Assembly (NCBI GenBank): GCA_964415045.1
Contig: CAYPZL010000021.1
Coordinates: 1-44,088, forward strand
Length of the DNA stretch: 44,088 bases
Source: CAYPZL01 sp964415045
GTDB taxonomy: Bacteria > Planctomycetota > Phycisphaerae > Sedimentisphaerales > Anaerobacaceae
Reading direction: 5' to 3'
Positions 23,701-32,226 of the stretch are shown piece by piece (the first letter of the stretch is position 1; each line of letters begins with the position of its first letter). A model generated the notes under the pieces. It made no database searches, was not told the origin of the DNA, and worked only from the letters and a program-made list of their open reading frames with translations. The position numbers and the translations under genes were made by a program.

Positions 23701-25160
23701 GAAAAGATATTGTTCGTCGTCATCATCAGGATATGGGTCTCGGCCTGCGCCTCGACGCTCAACGGCAGATGCACCGCCATCTGGTCCCCGTCGAAGTCGG
23801 CGTTGAAGCCCTTGCAAGCCAGCGGGTGAAGCATGATCGCGTTGCCTTCCACCAGCACCGGCTCAAACGCCTGGATGCCCATGCGGTGGAGAGTCGGGGC
23901 CCGGTTCAGCAGGACCGGATGCTGGTGAATGACTTCCTCGAGAATATCCCAGACCTGCTCGTCCCGCCTCTCGATCATGCGCTTGGCGCTCTTGATCGTA
24001 TCGGCGTACCCGTGCTGCTTGAGCTTGCGAATGATAAACGGCTGATACAGCTCCAGTGCGATTTTCTTGGGAAGCCCGCACTGGTACAGCTTCAGATCGG
24101 GGCCGACCACGATCACCGAGCGGGCCGAATAATCCACGCGTTTGCCCAGCAGATTCTCGCGGAACCGCCCCTGCTTGCCCTTGATCATGTCCGTGAGGGA
24201 CTTCAAGGGTCGGTTGTTGCTGCCCAGGACCGGCCGGCGGCAGCGCCCGTTGTCCAGCAACGAATCCACCGCCTGCTGAAGCATGCGCTTCTCGTTGCGA
24301 ATGATGACCTCCGGGGCGTTGAGGTCGATCAGCTTCTTCAAACGGTTGTTCCGGTTGATGATACGCCGGTAGAGATCGTTCAAATCGCTCGTGGCAAAAT
24401 TGTCCCTCTCCAGCAACACCAGCGGCCTGAGATCCGGCGGAATCACCGGAATCGCATCCAGAACCATCCACTCCGGCTTGTTCTCGCTGTTCTTGATCTC
24501 GTTGATGATCTTGAGCCGCTTGGTCAGGTCCTTGATCTTCTGCTTGCTGTTGGTCTTGGTGATGGCCTGGCGCAGCTCGGCGCTCAGCGCCTCGAGGTCC
24601 AAGCCTTCCAGCAGCGTCTTGATCGCCTCGGCCCCCATGGCCGCCTTGAACGAGTTGCCGTACTTACTGCCCGCTTCCCGGTACTCTTCCTCACTGAGAA
24701 GCTTCCCTGCTTCCAGCGGTGTGGTCCCCGGATCGACAACGACGTAATCCTGAAAATAGACGACCTTCTCCAGATCGGAAGACTTCATCCCGAGAACGGT
24801 CCCGAGGCGGTTGGGAATCGACTTGAAGAACCAGATGTGCACCACCGGCGCCGCCAGGTTGATATGCCCCATGCGTTTGCGCCGCACCCGGCTGTGGGTC
24901 ACCTTCACCCCGCACCGATCGCAGATGATCCCCTTGAACTTCGTCCCTTTGTATTTGCCGCAGGCACATTCCCAGTCCCGCTCCGGCCCGAAGATCCGCT
25001 CGCAAAACAGCCCGTCCTTCTCGGGACGATAGGTCCGGTAGTTAATCGTCTCGGGCTTCCGCACTTCCCCAAAAGACCAGCTGCGAATATCGTTCGGACT
25101 GGCCAGTGAGATCTTGACCGAACCGTAATCATTAATTCGATCGTAGATGTTCCCTAACAT
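20781..25160 (-). CDS. rpoC: DNA-directed RNA polymerase subunit beta'
   Basis: A 1459-residue catalytic subunit. The N-terminal zinc site is present as ECACGKYKG and CDRCGV (about residues 68-88). The Mg-binding catalytic motif NADFDGDQM lies at about residue 450. The second zinc region [12 protein letters not shown] occurs in the latter half. Bridge-helix and trigger-loop regions ([22 protein letters not shown], cited in part) are conventional. It is somewhat longer than the roughly 1400 residues of E. coli, with a lysine/glutamate-rich C-terminus ending KVKEALGID. It follows rpoB by 39 bp and precedes rpsL. Confidence 0.97.
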   Translation of the reverse strand: [1459 protein letters not shown]

Positions 25161-25199
25161 TCAAAAGCCCCTTATAAACTCAGCATTCGACAATCAAAT

Positions 25200-28100
25200 C
25201 TACAGAGCCGTCTGTCCCAGGCGCTTCTTTTCGAGCTGGATGTTCAAGCCCAGCCCGCGGATCTCGTTGCACAACACATCGAAGGACAGCGGCGTCCCTG
25301 CTTCCAGGCTGTTCTGCCCCTTGACCATCGACTCATAGATCTTCGTGCGTCCCTCCACGTCGTCGCTCTTGACGGTCAGCATTTCCTGGAGGGTGTAGGC
25401 CGCACCGTAGCCTTCCAGCGCCCACACTTCCATTTCACCGAAGCGCTGCCCGCCCGTGCGCGCCTTGCCGCCCAGAGGCTGCTGCGTGATCAGACTGTAC
25501 GGCCCCGTGGCCCGGGCATGAATCTTGTCGTCCACCAGATGGTGCAGTTTCATCATGTAGATGTAGCCGATCGTTCCTTTCTGGTCGAACGGCTCGCCCG
25601 TTCTTCCATCGTACAATTGCGTTTTAAGAACCTTGGGCACATGGATGAACAACTCATCGTCCGGGGGGGCTTCACCGCGCTGGCGCAGCTCGGTGTGGCG
25701 CCGGGCCATGACCTCGTTGGCCTCTTCACTGAGCCGCCGGATATCCTCTTCGGTAGCGCCGTCAAACACCGGCGTGACCGCATCGAATCCCAGGACACGG
25801 GCCACCAGCCCCAGATGGGTCTCCAGGATCTGGCCGACGTTCATACGACTGGGCACCCCCAGCGGGTTCAGCAGGATATCGAGGGGCGTGCCGTCTTCGA
25901 GGAAGGGCATATCCTCTTCCGGCATGATCTTGGCGATCACTCCCTTGTTGCCGTGACGTCCGGCCATCTTGTCGCCGATCGACAGGGTCCGCTTGATTGC
26001 CACGTAGATTTTCGCCATTTGCAGCACGCCGCTGGGCAGCTCATCACCATGTTTCAGGCGCTCGATACGGCGGGCCCTTTCTTCCTCCAGATCCGCGATC
26101 TTGACCCAGAACTTGTCCACGATTTTCTTGACATCGCCACGCAGCGCCGCGGGACGGACCCACTTGATGTCGAAGTTCTCGATCTGCTCGTAGATCACCT
26201 CGTCGTCGTCGCTGGCGCCGACCTTCTGCCGCGTGGACGGATCGACAATGTTGACCTCCACCTGGGCATGGATGGCGTCAATCATCTGCCGGAAGATCGT
26301 ACACGCTCTGACGCGAACCTCCGCCTCGTATTTCTTGATCTCTTCGGCCAACGCTTTCTTCTGATCGTCGCCGCCGGCCCCGCGCCGGGTAAAGACCTCG
26401 GTCTTTATCACGACCCCTTCGTAGCCGCTGGGCAGCTCCAGCGAATCATTCTTCACGTCCTCTCCGGCCCGCCCGAAGATGGCGTGCAGCAGCTTCTCTT
26501 CCGGCGTCAGCTCCACCTTGCTCTTGGGGACCACCTTGCCCACCAGAATGTCCCCGGGGCAAACGCGCGTGCCCTCGCGGACCACCCCGCGCTCGTCGAG
26601 ATTACGCAGCGCTTTTTCGCTCACGTTCGGGATGTCGCGCGTGAACTCCTCTTTTCCCAGCCGGGTCTCGCGGACCTCGGCCGTAAACTCATCGATGTGG
26701 ATGCTGGTGAAGGTGTCGTCCTTGCACAACCTCTCGCTGACGATGATGGCATCTTCAAAATTGAAGCCGTCAAAGGAAACGAAGCCAACCAGCACGTTCT
26801 TGCCCAGCGCCAGTACGCCCTGGGAGGTTCCGCCGCCATCGGCGATGATCTGCCCGGCCTTGACCTTCTCGCCCAGCTTGACAATCGGCGTCTGGTTCAG
26901 ACACGTGCGTTCATTCAGACCGACGAACTTCTCCAGGTGGTACTCATCGGTATGGTTGATGACGATATGCGTGGCGTCCACCGCCGTGATCGTACCGCTG
27001 CTGCCGGCTCGCACCACCATGCTCGAGTTGGCCCCCACGACATCTTCCATGCCGGTGCCCACCAGCGGCGACTCCGTCTTGAGCAGAGGCACCGCCTGCC
27101 TCTGCATGTTCGAGCCCATCAGCGCCCGGTTGGCGTCGTCATGCTCCAGGAACGGGATCAGCGAGGCCGAGACGCCCACGATCTGTTTCGGCGAAACGTC
27201 CACGTAATCCACGTCGGTACGGGGCGTTTGCGCCAGCTCGCCGCCCTTGCGGGCCAGGACCATTTCTTCCCGAATTTTCTTCGTTTTCGGGTCGGCCGCA
27301 CTGGGAGGCGCAAACACCGCACGCATCTCCTCGTCGGCCCGCAGATAAGCGATGTCTTCCGTGAGCTTCCCGCCCTTGACCTTGCGATACGGGGTCAGAA
27401 GGAATCCGTACTCGTCGACCGTGGTGAAAATCGCCAGCGAGGAAATCAGGCCGATGTTGGTCCCCTCCGGCGTCTCGATCGGGCAAATCCGCCCGTAGTG
27501 GCTGATGTGCACGTCGCGCACTTCAAAGCCGGCCCGCCTGCGGTTCAAACCGCCGGGCCCCAGCGCCGACAGACGCCGCTCGTGCGTGAGCTGACTCAGG
27601 GCGTTGGTCTGGTCGACCACCTGGCTCAGCTCGCCCCGCCCAAAGAAGTAGTTGATGCTGCTGGCCACGCTCTTGGAGTTGATCAGGTCCGCCACGCGCG
27701 GGGGCTCTTCGGCATCCCTCTTGATGCTCATACGCTCCTGCGCGGTGCGGCGCAGCTTCAGCAGGCCTTTGCGGATCTCATCGGCCGCCAGCTCATCGAT
27801 CGTCCGCAGCCGGCGATTGCCCAGGTGATCGATGTCATCCACTTCGCCTTCGTTGTTCCGCAACGCGAGCAAGTATTTCATCGTGTTGAGGAAATCCTCG
27901 GGACGAAGCGTCATTTCCTCTTCGTCGACGTTCTGCCCGAACTTGCGATTCAAACGGAACCGGCCGACCTTGCCCAGCCGGTACCGGTTGGAATCAAAGA
28001 ACTTCTCGGCGAAGAACGTCTGCGCCTTTTCCGGGTTTGGCGGATTGCCCGGCCGCAGCCGCATATAGAATTTCAGCAGCGCCTGCTCGTGGCTCGGGCA

Positions 28101-28958
28101 ATCATCCTCGGCAAGCGTATTCAAGATGATGGCGTCGCGCACTTCCGTGATCACTTCCACCTTCTTGATCCCGCTCTGCTGGATCAGGGAGACCTTGTCG
28201 CTGATCTGGGCACCGGCCTCAACCAGAATCTCGCCGGTTTCCGTATCCACGATGGGGCCAACCGCATACATGTCCGCCGTCAGCTTGCTCACCGCCACAT
28301 TCTTGGTGGGGTAGAAGTACCGCAGAATCTGCTCGGTCGTCCCGAAATCCGGACTGATCGCCCGCAGAAAGACGGTGGCCGGAATCTTGCTGGACTGGTC
28401 GATCTTGACAACCACGATGTCCTTCTGCGTGACGCTGATCTCAATCCAACTGCCGCGTTCCGGAATGACTCGCCCGCCGTGCAGGACCCGGTCGCCTTCC
28501 TTGCTCTCGATCAGGAAATCCACGCCCGGGCTTCGGTGAAGCTGGTTGACGATGACCCGGACAGCCCCGTTGACGATAAACTCGCCGCCGCCGATCATCA
28601 CGGGAATCTCACCCAGATAGATGGCCTGCTCGGCCAGATCCGCGCCCGTCTCCGATCGCAGGCGGCAATGGACCTTGATGGGATACGCATACGTCAAACG
28701 CAACTGACGACATTCGAGCGGCGTGTAGTGGGGTTTCTCCAGCTCGTAACAGAGATACTCCAGGGTCATTTTCTTATCGTAGCTTTCGATAGGAAAAATC
28801 TCCCGAAACAGGGCCTCGAGCCCCACGTCGTCTCTCTTCAAAGGCGGCGTGTCCTTTTGCAGGAACTTATCGTAGCTGGTTTTTTGCACCGCTACGAGGT
28901 TCGGGATTTCCACGCCGTCCTGAATCTTGCCGAAATTGCGAACCGTTCGCCCAACCAT
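25200..28958 (-). CDS. rpoB: DNA-directed RNA polymerase subunit beta
   Basis: About 1252 residues. The ATG at 28958 (MVGRTVRNFGKIQDGV) is chosen because GAGGAG lies 6 nt before it; in-frame alternatives are ATG at 28976 and TTG at 28985. The beta subunit forms one pincer of polymerase and part of the active site. Conserved segments include GDKMAGRHGNKGVIAKI and the C-terminal GGQRFGEMEVWALEGYGA. The rifampicin-binding cluster reads FGRGELSQVVDQTNALSQLT, then HERRLSALGPGG: D516, H526 and S531 (E. coli numbering) are kept, but Q510, M515, N518 and P520 are changed. It lies between rplL and rpoC. Confidence 0.96.
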   Translation of the reverse strand: MVGRTVRNFGKIQDGVEIPNLVAVQKTSYDKFLQKDTPPLKRDDVGLEALFREIFPIESYDKKMTLEYLCYELEKPHYTPLECRQLRLTYAYPIKVHCRLRSETGADLAEQAIYLGEIPVMIGGGEFIVNGAVRVIVNQLHRSPGVDFLIESKEGDRVLHGGRVIPERGSWIEISVTQKDIVVVKIDQSSKIPATVFLRAISPDFGTTEQILRYFYPTKNVAVSKLTADMYAVGPIVDTETGEILVEAGAQISDKVSLIQQSGIKKVEVITEVRDAIILNTLAEDDCPSHEQALLKFYMRLRPGNPPNPEKAQTFFAEKFFDSNRYRLGKVGRFRLNRKFGQNVDEEEMTLRPEDFLNTMKYLLALRNNEGEVDDIDHLGNRRLRTIDELAADEIRKGLLKLRRTAQERMSIKRDAEEPPRVADLINSKSVASSINYFFGRGELSQVVDQTNALSQLTHERRLSALGPGGLNRRRAGFEVRDVHISHYGRICPIETPEGTNIGLISSLAIFTTVDEYGFLLTPYRKVKGGKLTEDIAYLRADEEMRAVFAPPSAADPKTKKIREEMVLARKGGELAQTPRTDVDYVDVSPKQIVGVSASLIPFLEHDDANRALMGSNMQRQAVPLLKTESPLVGTGMEDVVGANSSMVVRAGSSGTITAVDATHIVINHTDEYHLEKFVGLNERTCLNQTPIVKLGEKVKAGQIIADGGGTSQGVLALGKNVLVGFVSFDGFNFEDAIIVSERLCKDDTFTSIHIDEFTAEVRETRLGKEEFTRDIPNVSEKALRNLDERGVVREGTRVCPGDILVGKVVPKSKVELTPEEKLLHAIFGRAGEDVKNDSLELPSGYEGVVIKTEVFTRRGAGGDDQKKALAEEIKKYEAEVRVRACTIFRQMIDAIHAQVEVNIVDPSTRQKVGASDDDEVIYEQIENFDIKWVRPAALRGDVKKIVDKFWVKIADLEEERARRIERLKHGDELPSGVLQMAKIYVAIKRTLSIGDKMAGRHGNKGVIAKIMPEEDMPFLEDGTPLDILLNPLGVPSRMNVGQILETHLGLVARVLGFDAVTPVFDGATEEDIRRLSEEANEVMARRHTELRQRGEAPPDDELFIHVPKVLKTQLYDGRTGEPFDQKGTIGYIYMMKLHHLVDDKIHARATGPYSLITQQPLGGKARTGGQRFGEMEVWALEGYGAAYTLQEMLTVKSDDVEGRTKIYESMVKGQNSLEAGTPLSFDVLCNEIRGLGLNIQLEKKRLGQTAL

Positions 28959-29044
28959 CTGATGCTCCTCGGCCATTTCAATCAACTATCGCCACCGCTG
29001 CGTCTTCCTGCGTACCCCGGCGATTACCACGCCAAGCCACCGAT

Positions 29045-29491
29045 CTACTTGATCTCGACCACGGCGCCGGCGTCCTCAAGCTGCTTCTTCGCGGCTTCGG
29101 CATCTTCCTTGCTCACGCCTTCCTTTACCGGCTTGGGACAGCCGTCCACGAGTTCCTTGGCCTCTTTGAGGCCGAGCCCCGTCATTGCCCGGACTTCCTT
29201 GATGACCTGAATCTTCTTGTCCCCGAACGAGGTCAGGATCACGTCGAAGTTGGTCTTCTCTTCGGCCTCTTCACCGCCGCCTGCGGCCGGTCCGGGCCCT
29301 GCCATCATCACCGCGCCGCCCGCTGCCGGCTCGATCCCGTACTCGTCCTTGAGGTAATCCGCCAGTTCCTTCGCCTGCATCAAAGTCAGGGCCACGATCT
29401 TGTCGCCCAGATCCTTCACGTCGCTGCTCCACGCCTTGGCTTCCTTCGGCTGCTCGGCCTGGGTGGTTTCGGTCGCTTGTTCTTCTGCCAT
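29045..29491 (-). CDS. rplL: 50S ribosomal protein L7/L12
   Basis: The 148-residue stalk protein, which recruits translational GTPases. It is longer than the usual 120-130 residues because of an N-terminal stretch of about 20 residues rich in Glu, Gln and Thr. The dimerisation part (LGDKIVALTLMQAKELADYL) is followed by an Ala/Gly-rich hinge and the factor-binding domain (FDVILTSFGDKKIQVIKEVR, then GLGLKEAKELVDGCPKPVKEG). It follows rplJ by 134 bp and precedes rpoB, as in the rif operon. Confidence 0.96.
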   Translation of the reverse strand: MAEEQATETTQAEQPKEAKAWSSDVKDLGDKIVALTLMQAKELADYLKDEYGIEPAAGGAVMMAGPGPAAGGGEEAEEKTNFDVILTSFGDKKIQVIKEVRAMTGLGLKEAKELVDGCPKPVKEGVSKEDAEAAKKQLEDAGAVVEIK

Positions 29492-29625
29492 TTGGACAAA
29501 CTCCTATCACGTTCAACGCCTGATGGTAGCCGAGACTCCACCGTCTCGTTTCACCCTTTCGGGACAGCCATCCAGGCCGTTCATAATCGTTGGCTACAAA
29601 TCTGAGGGGTACATCCCGTACCGTT

Positions 29626-30165
29626 TCAGGCCGCCTGTTTCTCGGCCTTCTCAATGAGGCTTTTCACACAACCGGCGATCACCCCGGCCGGTCCCATCAG
29701 CGCTCCGCCGATCCGGCTGCCCGGCGAGCGGACGCAACCGACGATGCGGCCCTGCAGTTCCACGCGCGTCGGCATCTTGGAAAGCACCTCGACGCCGCTG
29801 TGGTCGTAGACCGTCCCTTCCACGAAGGCCCCCTTCACCTCCACGGCCGAGAGCTTCTTGGCCCAGTCGATGACCTCTTTGGCCACATCCACGATGCTGT
29901 CCCCGCCGTAGGCAATGGCGCACGGCCCCTCAAACAGGCTCGTCGCCGCCTCCATGCCCTTCTCGCGCAGCGCCTTCTTGAACAGCGAGTTTCTCACCAC
30001 AAGAAGGTGCACGCCTTTCTCTTTCAGCGCCCCGCGCATCAGGTTGTTGTCTATCCCCCCGATGCCCTTGGTATCCAAAACCAGGAATTCCTGGATGTGC
30101 TCATCCGCGATTCTCTTTTCCAGTTGTGCTCGCAGCACTTCTTTTACATACTTGCTCATATTCAC
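29626..30165 (-). CDS. rplJ: 50S ribosomal protein L10
   Basis: The 179-residue L10 protein, base of the L12 stalk. It starts MNMSKYVKEVLRAQLEKRIA. The middle shows LLVVRNSLFKKALREKGM and GPCAIAYGGDSIVDVAKEV, and the C-terminal helices bind L12 dimers. Length is typical. In E. coli the L10-L12 complex represses translation at the leader. Here 95 nt separate rplA from rplJ and contain a clear hairpin that could serve that purpose. Confidence 0.95.
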   Translation of the reverse strand: MNMSKYVKEVLRAQLEKRIADEHIQEFLVLDTKGIGGIDNNLMRGALKEKGVHLLVVRNSLFKKALREKGMEAATSLFEGPCAIAYGGDSIVDVAKEVIDWAKKLSAVEVKGAFVEGTVYDHSGVEVLSKMPTRVELQGRIVGCVRSPGSRIGGALMGPAGVIAGCVKSLIEKAEKQAA

Positions 30166-30260
30166 TCTCGCCGAATAGGATCACGAGTCATTTTGGCCTT
30201 TTCCGGCACCCCGGAACAGGTCTCTCTCGTCCACCACAGCCGCAAAAAAACACTCCACGG
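30166..30260 (-). promoter_or_regulatory. rplJ leader with a hairpin, possible L10-type autoregulatory site
   Basis: In the space between rplA and rplJ the minus strand contains TTCCGG-GGTG-CCGGAA, a perfect 6-bp stem with a 4-nt loop. Close before it lies GAGAGAGACC, and a run of seven T follows the rplA stop codon. The end of rplA itself can form GGTCAG-CGT-CTGACC, though this is 8 nt away from the T-run. L10 leaders are a known regulatory RNA class at this site, but I cannot confirm the consensus fold by eye. Confidence 0.35.
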
Positions 30261-30938
30261 TCAGACGCTGACCTCGACACACGGACTCATGGTCGCCGAC
30301 AAACATGCCTTCTTGATGTACGTTCCCTTGGCGGCCAGTGGTTTGACCTTCTTGATATGCGAAACGAACGCCTCAATGTTCTCGACCAGTTTCTCCTTAT
30401 CGAAGCTCTGCTTGCCGACCACCGCATGCACGTTTCCACCGGCGTCGTTGCGGTACTCGATCTTGCCGGCGGTAAACTCAGCGACCGCGGTGGCCACATC
30501 GTCGGTCACGGTCCCGTTCTTGGGTGAAGGCATCTTGCCCTGCGGGCCCAGAATGCGCCCCAGCCTGCCCACCTTGCCCATGACCTTGGGCGAGGCAATG
30601 GCCACGTCGAAATCGGCCCAGCCGTCGGTGATCTTCTTCACCAGCTCGTCGGACCCGGCCTCAATGGCGCCGGCCTGCCGGGCCGCTTCAACTTCACTGT
30701 CGTCGCAGAAGGCGATGACCTTTTTCTGCTTGCCAACGCCGTGGGGCAACGACAACGAGCCGCGCACGAGCTGGTCGGCCTGTTTCGGATCGATGCCAAG
30801 CAGCAGGACGCATTCGACCGTCTGGTCGAACTTCGCCGAAGTGAACGACTTGACCTTCTCCACGGCCGCTTCCAGGCTCAGCGCCTCTTTGCCCACGCGC
30901 TCGGCCTCTTTCTGGTATCTCTTGCTCCTGGTTCTCAT
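30261..30938 (-). CDS. rplA: 50S ribosomal protein L1
   Basis: The 225-residue L1 protein of the mobile L1 stalk, which guides deacylated tRNA out of the E site. Typical are VECVLLLGIDPKQADQLVRG, LPHGVGKQKKVIAF, RLGRILGPQGKMPSPKNGTV and GNVHAVVGKQSF. Length is near the usual 230. In many bacteria L1 represses the rplK-rplA mRNA. It lies 47 bp after rplK and 95 bp before rplJ. Confidence 0.96.
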   Translation of the reverse strand: MRTRSKRYQKEAERVGKEALSLEAAVEKVKSFTSAKFDQTVECVLLLGIDPKQADQLVRGSLSLPHGVGKQKKVIAFCDDSEVEAARQAGAIEAGSDELVKKITDGWADFDVAIASPKVMGKVGRLGRILGPQGKMPSPKNGTVTDDVATAVAEFTAGKIEYRNDAGGNVHAVVGKQSFDKEKLVENIEAFVSHIKKVKPLAAKGTYIKKACLSATMSPCVEVSV

Positions 30939-30985
30939 GTTTGATGTCTCGTTTTACCCTTAGAATCACTGACAGCGACCGGGCC

Positions 30986-31411
30986 TTACCCTTCCACGTC
31001 AATCCCCATGCTGCGGGCGGTCCCCCGGATGATCTTCTCGGCCTGATCCAGATCGTAGGCGTTGAGATCCTTGAACTTGGTTTCGGCAATCTGGCGGACC
31101 TGTTGGACCGTCACCGACCCGACCTTCTCCCGATTAGGCACGCCGCTGCCCTTGGCGACCTGCGCGGCCTGCTTGAGCAGCACCGCCGCCGGCGGACTCT
31201 TGACCTCGAACGTAAAGCTCTTGTCGCCGTATACGTTGATCACCACCGGGACGATCGTCCCGTTCAGGTCCCTTGTCCGCTCGTTGAACTGAGAGACAAA
31301 CTGCCCGATATTGACCCCATGCTGACCGAGAGCCGGACCGATAGGCGGCGCCGGAGTGGCCTGCCCGCCCGGAGCCTGCAATTTGATTTGAACTGCTACT
31401 TCCTTCGCCAT
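30986..31411 (-). CDS. rplK: 50S ribosomal protein L11
   Basis: The 141-residue L11 protein of the GTPase-associated centre. The N-terminal domain keeps the proline-rich KLQAPGGQATPAPPIGPALGQ-type segment and GVNIGQFVSQFNERT. The C-terminal RNA-binding domain shows IRGTARSMGIDVEG. Length is standard. It follows nusG by 61 bp and precedes rplA, the normal rif-operon order. Confidence 0.97.
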   Translation of the reverse strand: MAKEVAVQIKLQAPGGQATPAPPIGPALGQHGVNIGQFVSQFNERTRDLNGTIVPVVINVYGDKSFTFEVKSPPAAVLLKQAAQVAKGSGVPNREKVGSVTVQQVRQIAETKFKDLNAYDLDQAEKIIRGTARSMGIDVEG

Positions 31412-31472
31412 CTCAAACCCTTGTTCTGCTACACTTCGTCCACAACATCCGGCCCGATGCCTTCGGCCGAAC

Positions 31473-32015
31473 TCAGACCTTCTCGATTTGCCAGTACTCG
31501 ATGTCCAGAGGCGTGCTCCGGCCGAAGATCGTCACAATCACTTTCACAATGCCGCGCTCGGCGTCGATCGAGTCTACAAACCCCTCGAAATTCTCAAACG
31601 CGCCTTCGCGAATCTTTATATGGTCGCCCTTCTTGAACTCGACCTTGATGCTCGGCGCCTCTTCGGGCTTTTCCGCCTCCCGGAGCATCTTGGCCACGTC
31701 CGTATCGCGCATCGGCGTCGGCACGCCTTCGGTTCCGATAAAATCGCCGACACCGCCGGTGCCTTTGATCATGAACCAGGCCTTTTCAGGAACGCGCCCA
31801 TCCTCGGTGGCTTCCATTTCCATGAAAACATACCCGGGGTAGAGCTTGCGCCGGTGCACGGTCTGTTTGCCGCCCCGAATGCGCTTGATCTGCTCCGTGG
31901 GCACCTCGATCCGCCCGATCACGTCGGTTAGACCTTCCTGTTGCGTCTTGCGCTCCAGGGCCTCTTTGACCTGCGCTTCTTTATTTGCCGCGACTCTCAA
32001 CACGTACCAATGCAT
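31473..32015 (-). CDS. nusG: Transcription termination/antitermination factor NusG
   Basis: About 180 residues with the NGN domain (MHWYVLRVAANKEAQVKEAL and KLYPGYVFMEMEA) and a C-terminal KOW domain (FKKGDHIKIREGAFENFEGF). NusG binds the beta' clamp helices and through KOW contacts S10 or Rho. The ATG at 32015 (MHWYVLR) has AAGGG about 7 nt upstream and matches the family; an in-frame GTG at 32036 with an AGGG site is an alternative that adds 7 residues. It sits between secE and rplK, with 211 bp before it containing a palindromic repeat. Confidence 0.95.
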   Translation of the reverse strand: MHWYVLRVAANKEAQVKEALERKTQQEGLTDVIGRIEVPTEQIKRIRGGKQTVHRRKLYPGYVFMEMEATEDGRVPEKAWFMIKGTGGVGDFIGTEGVPTPMRDTDVAKMLREAEKPEEAPSIKVEFKKGDHIKIREGAFENFEGFVDSIDAERGIVKVIVTIFGRSTPLDIEYWQIEKV

Positions 32016-32141
32016 TTCAATGCCCTTGGTTTCCACTCTGCGACCCTGCCCGAAACACCGGGCTTACACCACTACCACGACGCTCCTCGTCAAATAAAGG
32101 ATCTATGGACAGAATCTCCTACGGTTCGTTCTTCCTGCAGT

Positions 32142-32164
32142 AGCGGCTCTCCACAGGAGCCGCT
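32142..32164. repeat. REP-like palindrome between secE and nusG
   Basis: AGCGGCTC (32142-32149), a 7-nt loop, then GAGCCGCT (32157-32164) give a perfect 8-bp stem. The flank TCCCAC completes a sequence that on the minus strand reads GTGGGAGCGGCTCCTGTGG. Short GC-rich palindromes of this style occur as dispersed extragenic repeats in several phyla. No T-run follows, so it is not a classical terminator. Copy number in this genome is unknown. Confidence 0.55.
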
Positions 32165-32226
32165 CCCACATGCGAGGCCCGCCTGTGCTTTCCTCCTGAA
32201 TGCACGTAGCGGCGAGCGTCCAAACG

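Noticed and set aside
20970..25109. A 1379-residue open frame on the plus strand opposite rpoC
   Set aside because: It is an antisense shadow caused by codon bias in GC-rich DNA; the translation has no domain-like pattern and rpoC is unmistakable.
25518..29210. A 1230-residue open frame on the plus strand opposite rpoB
   Set aside because: Same effect as opposite rpoC; it runs across the rpoB-rplL gap without any start signal or recognisable motif.
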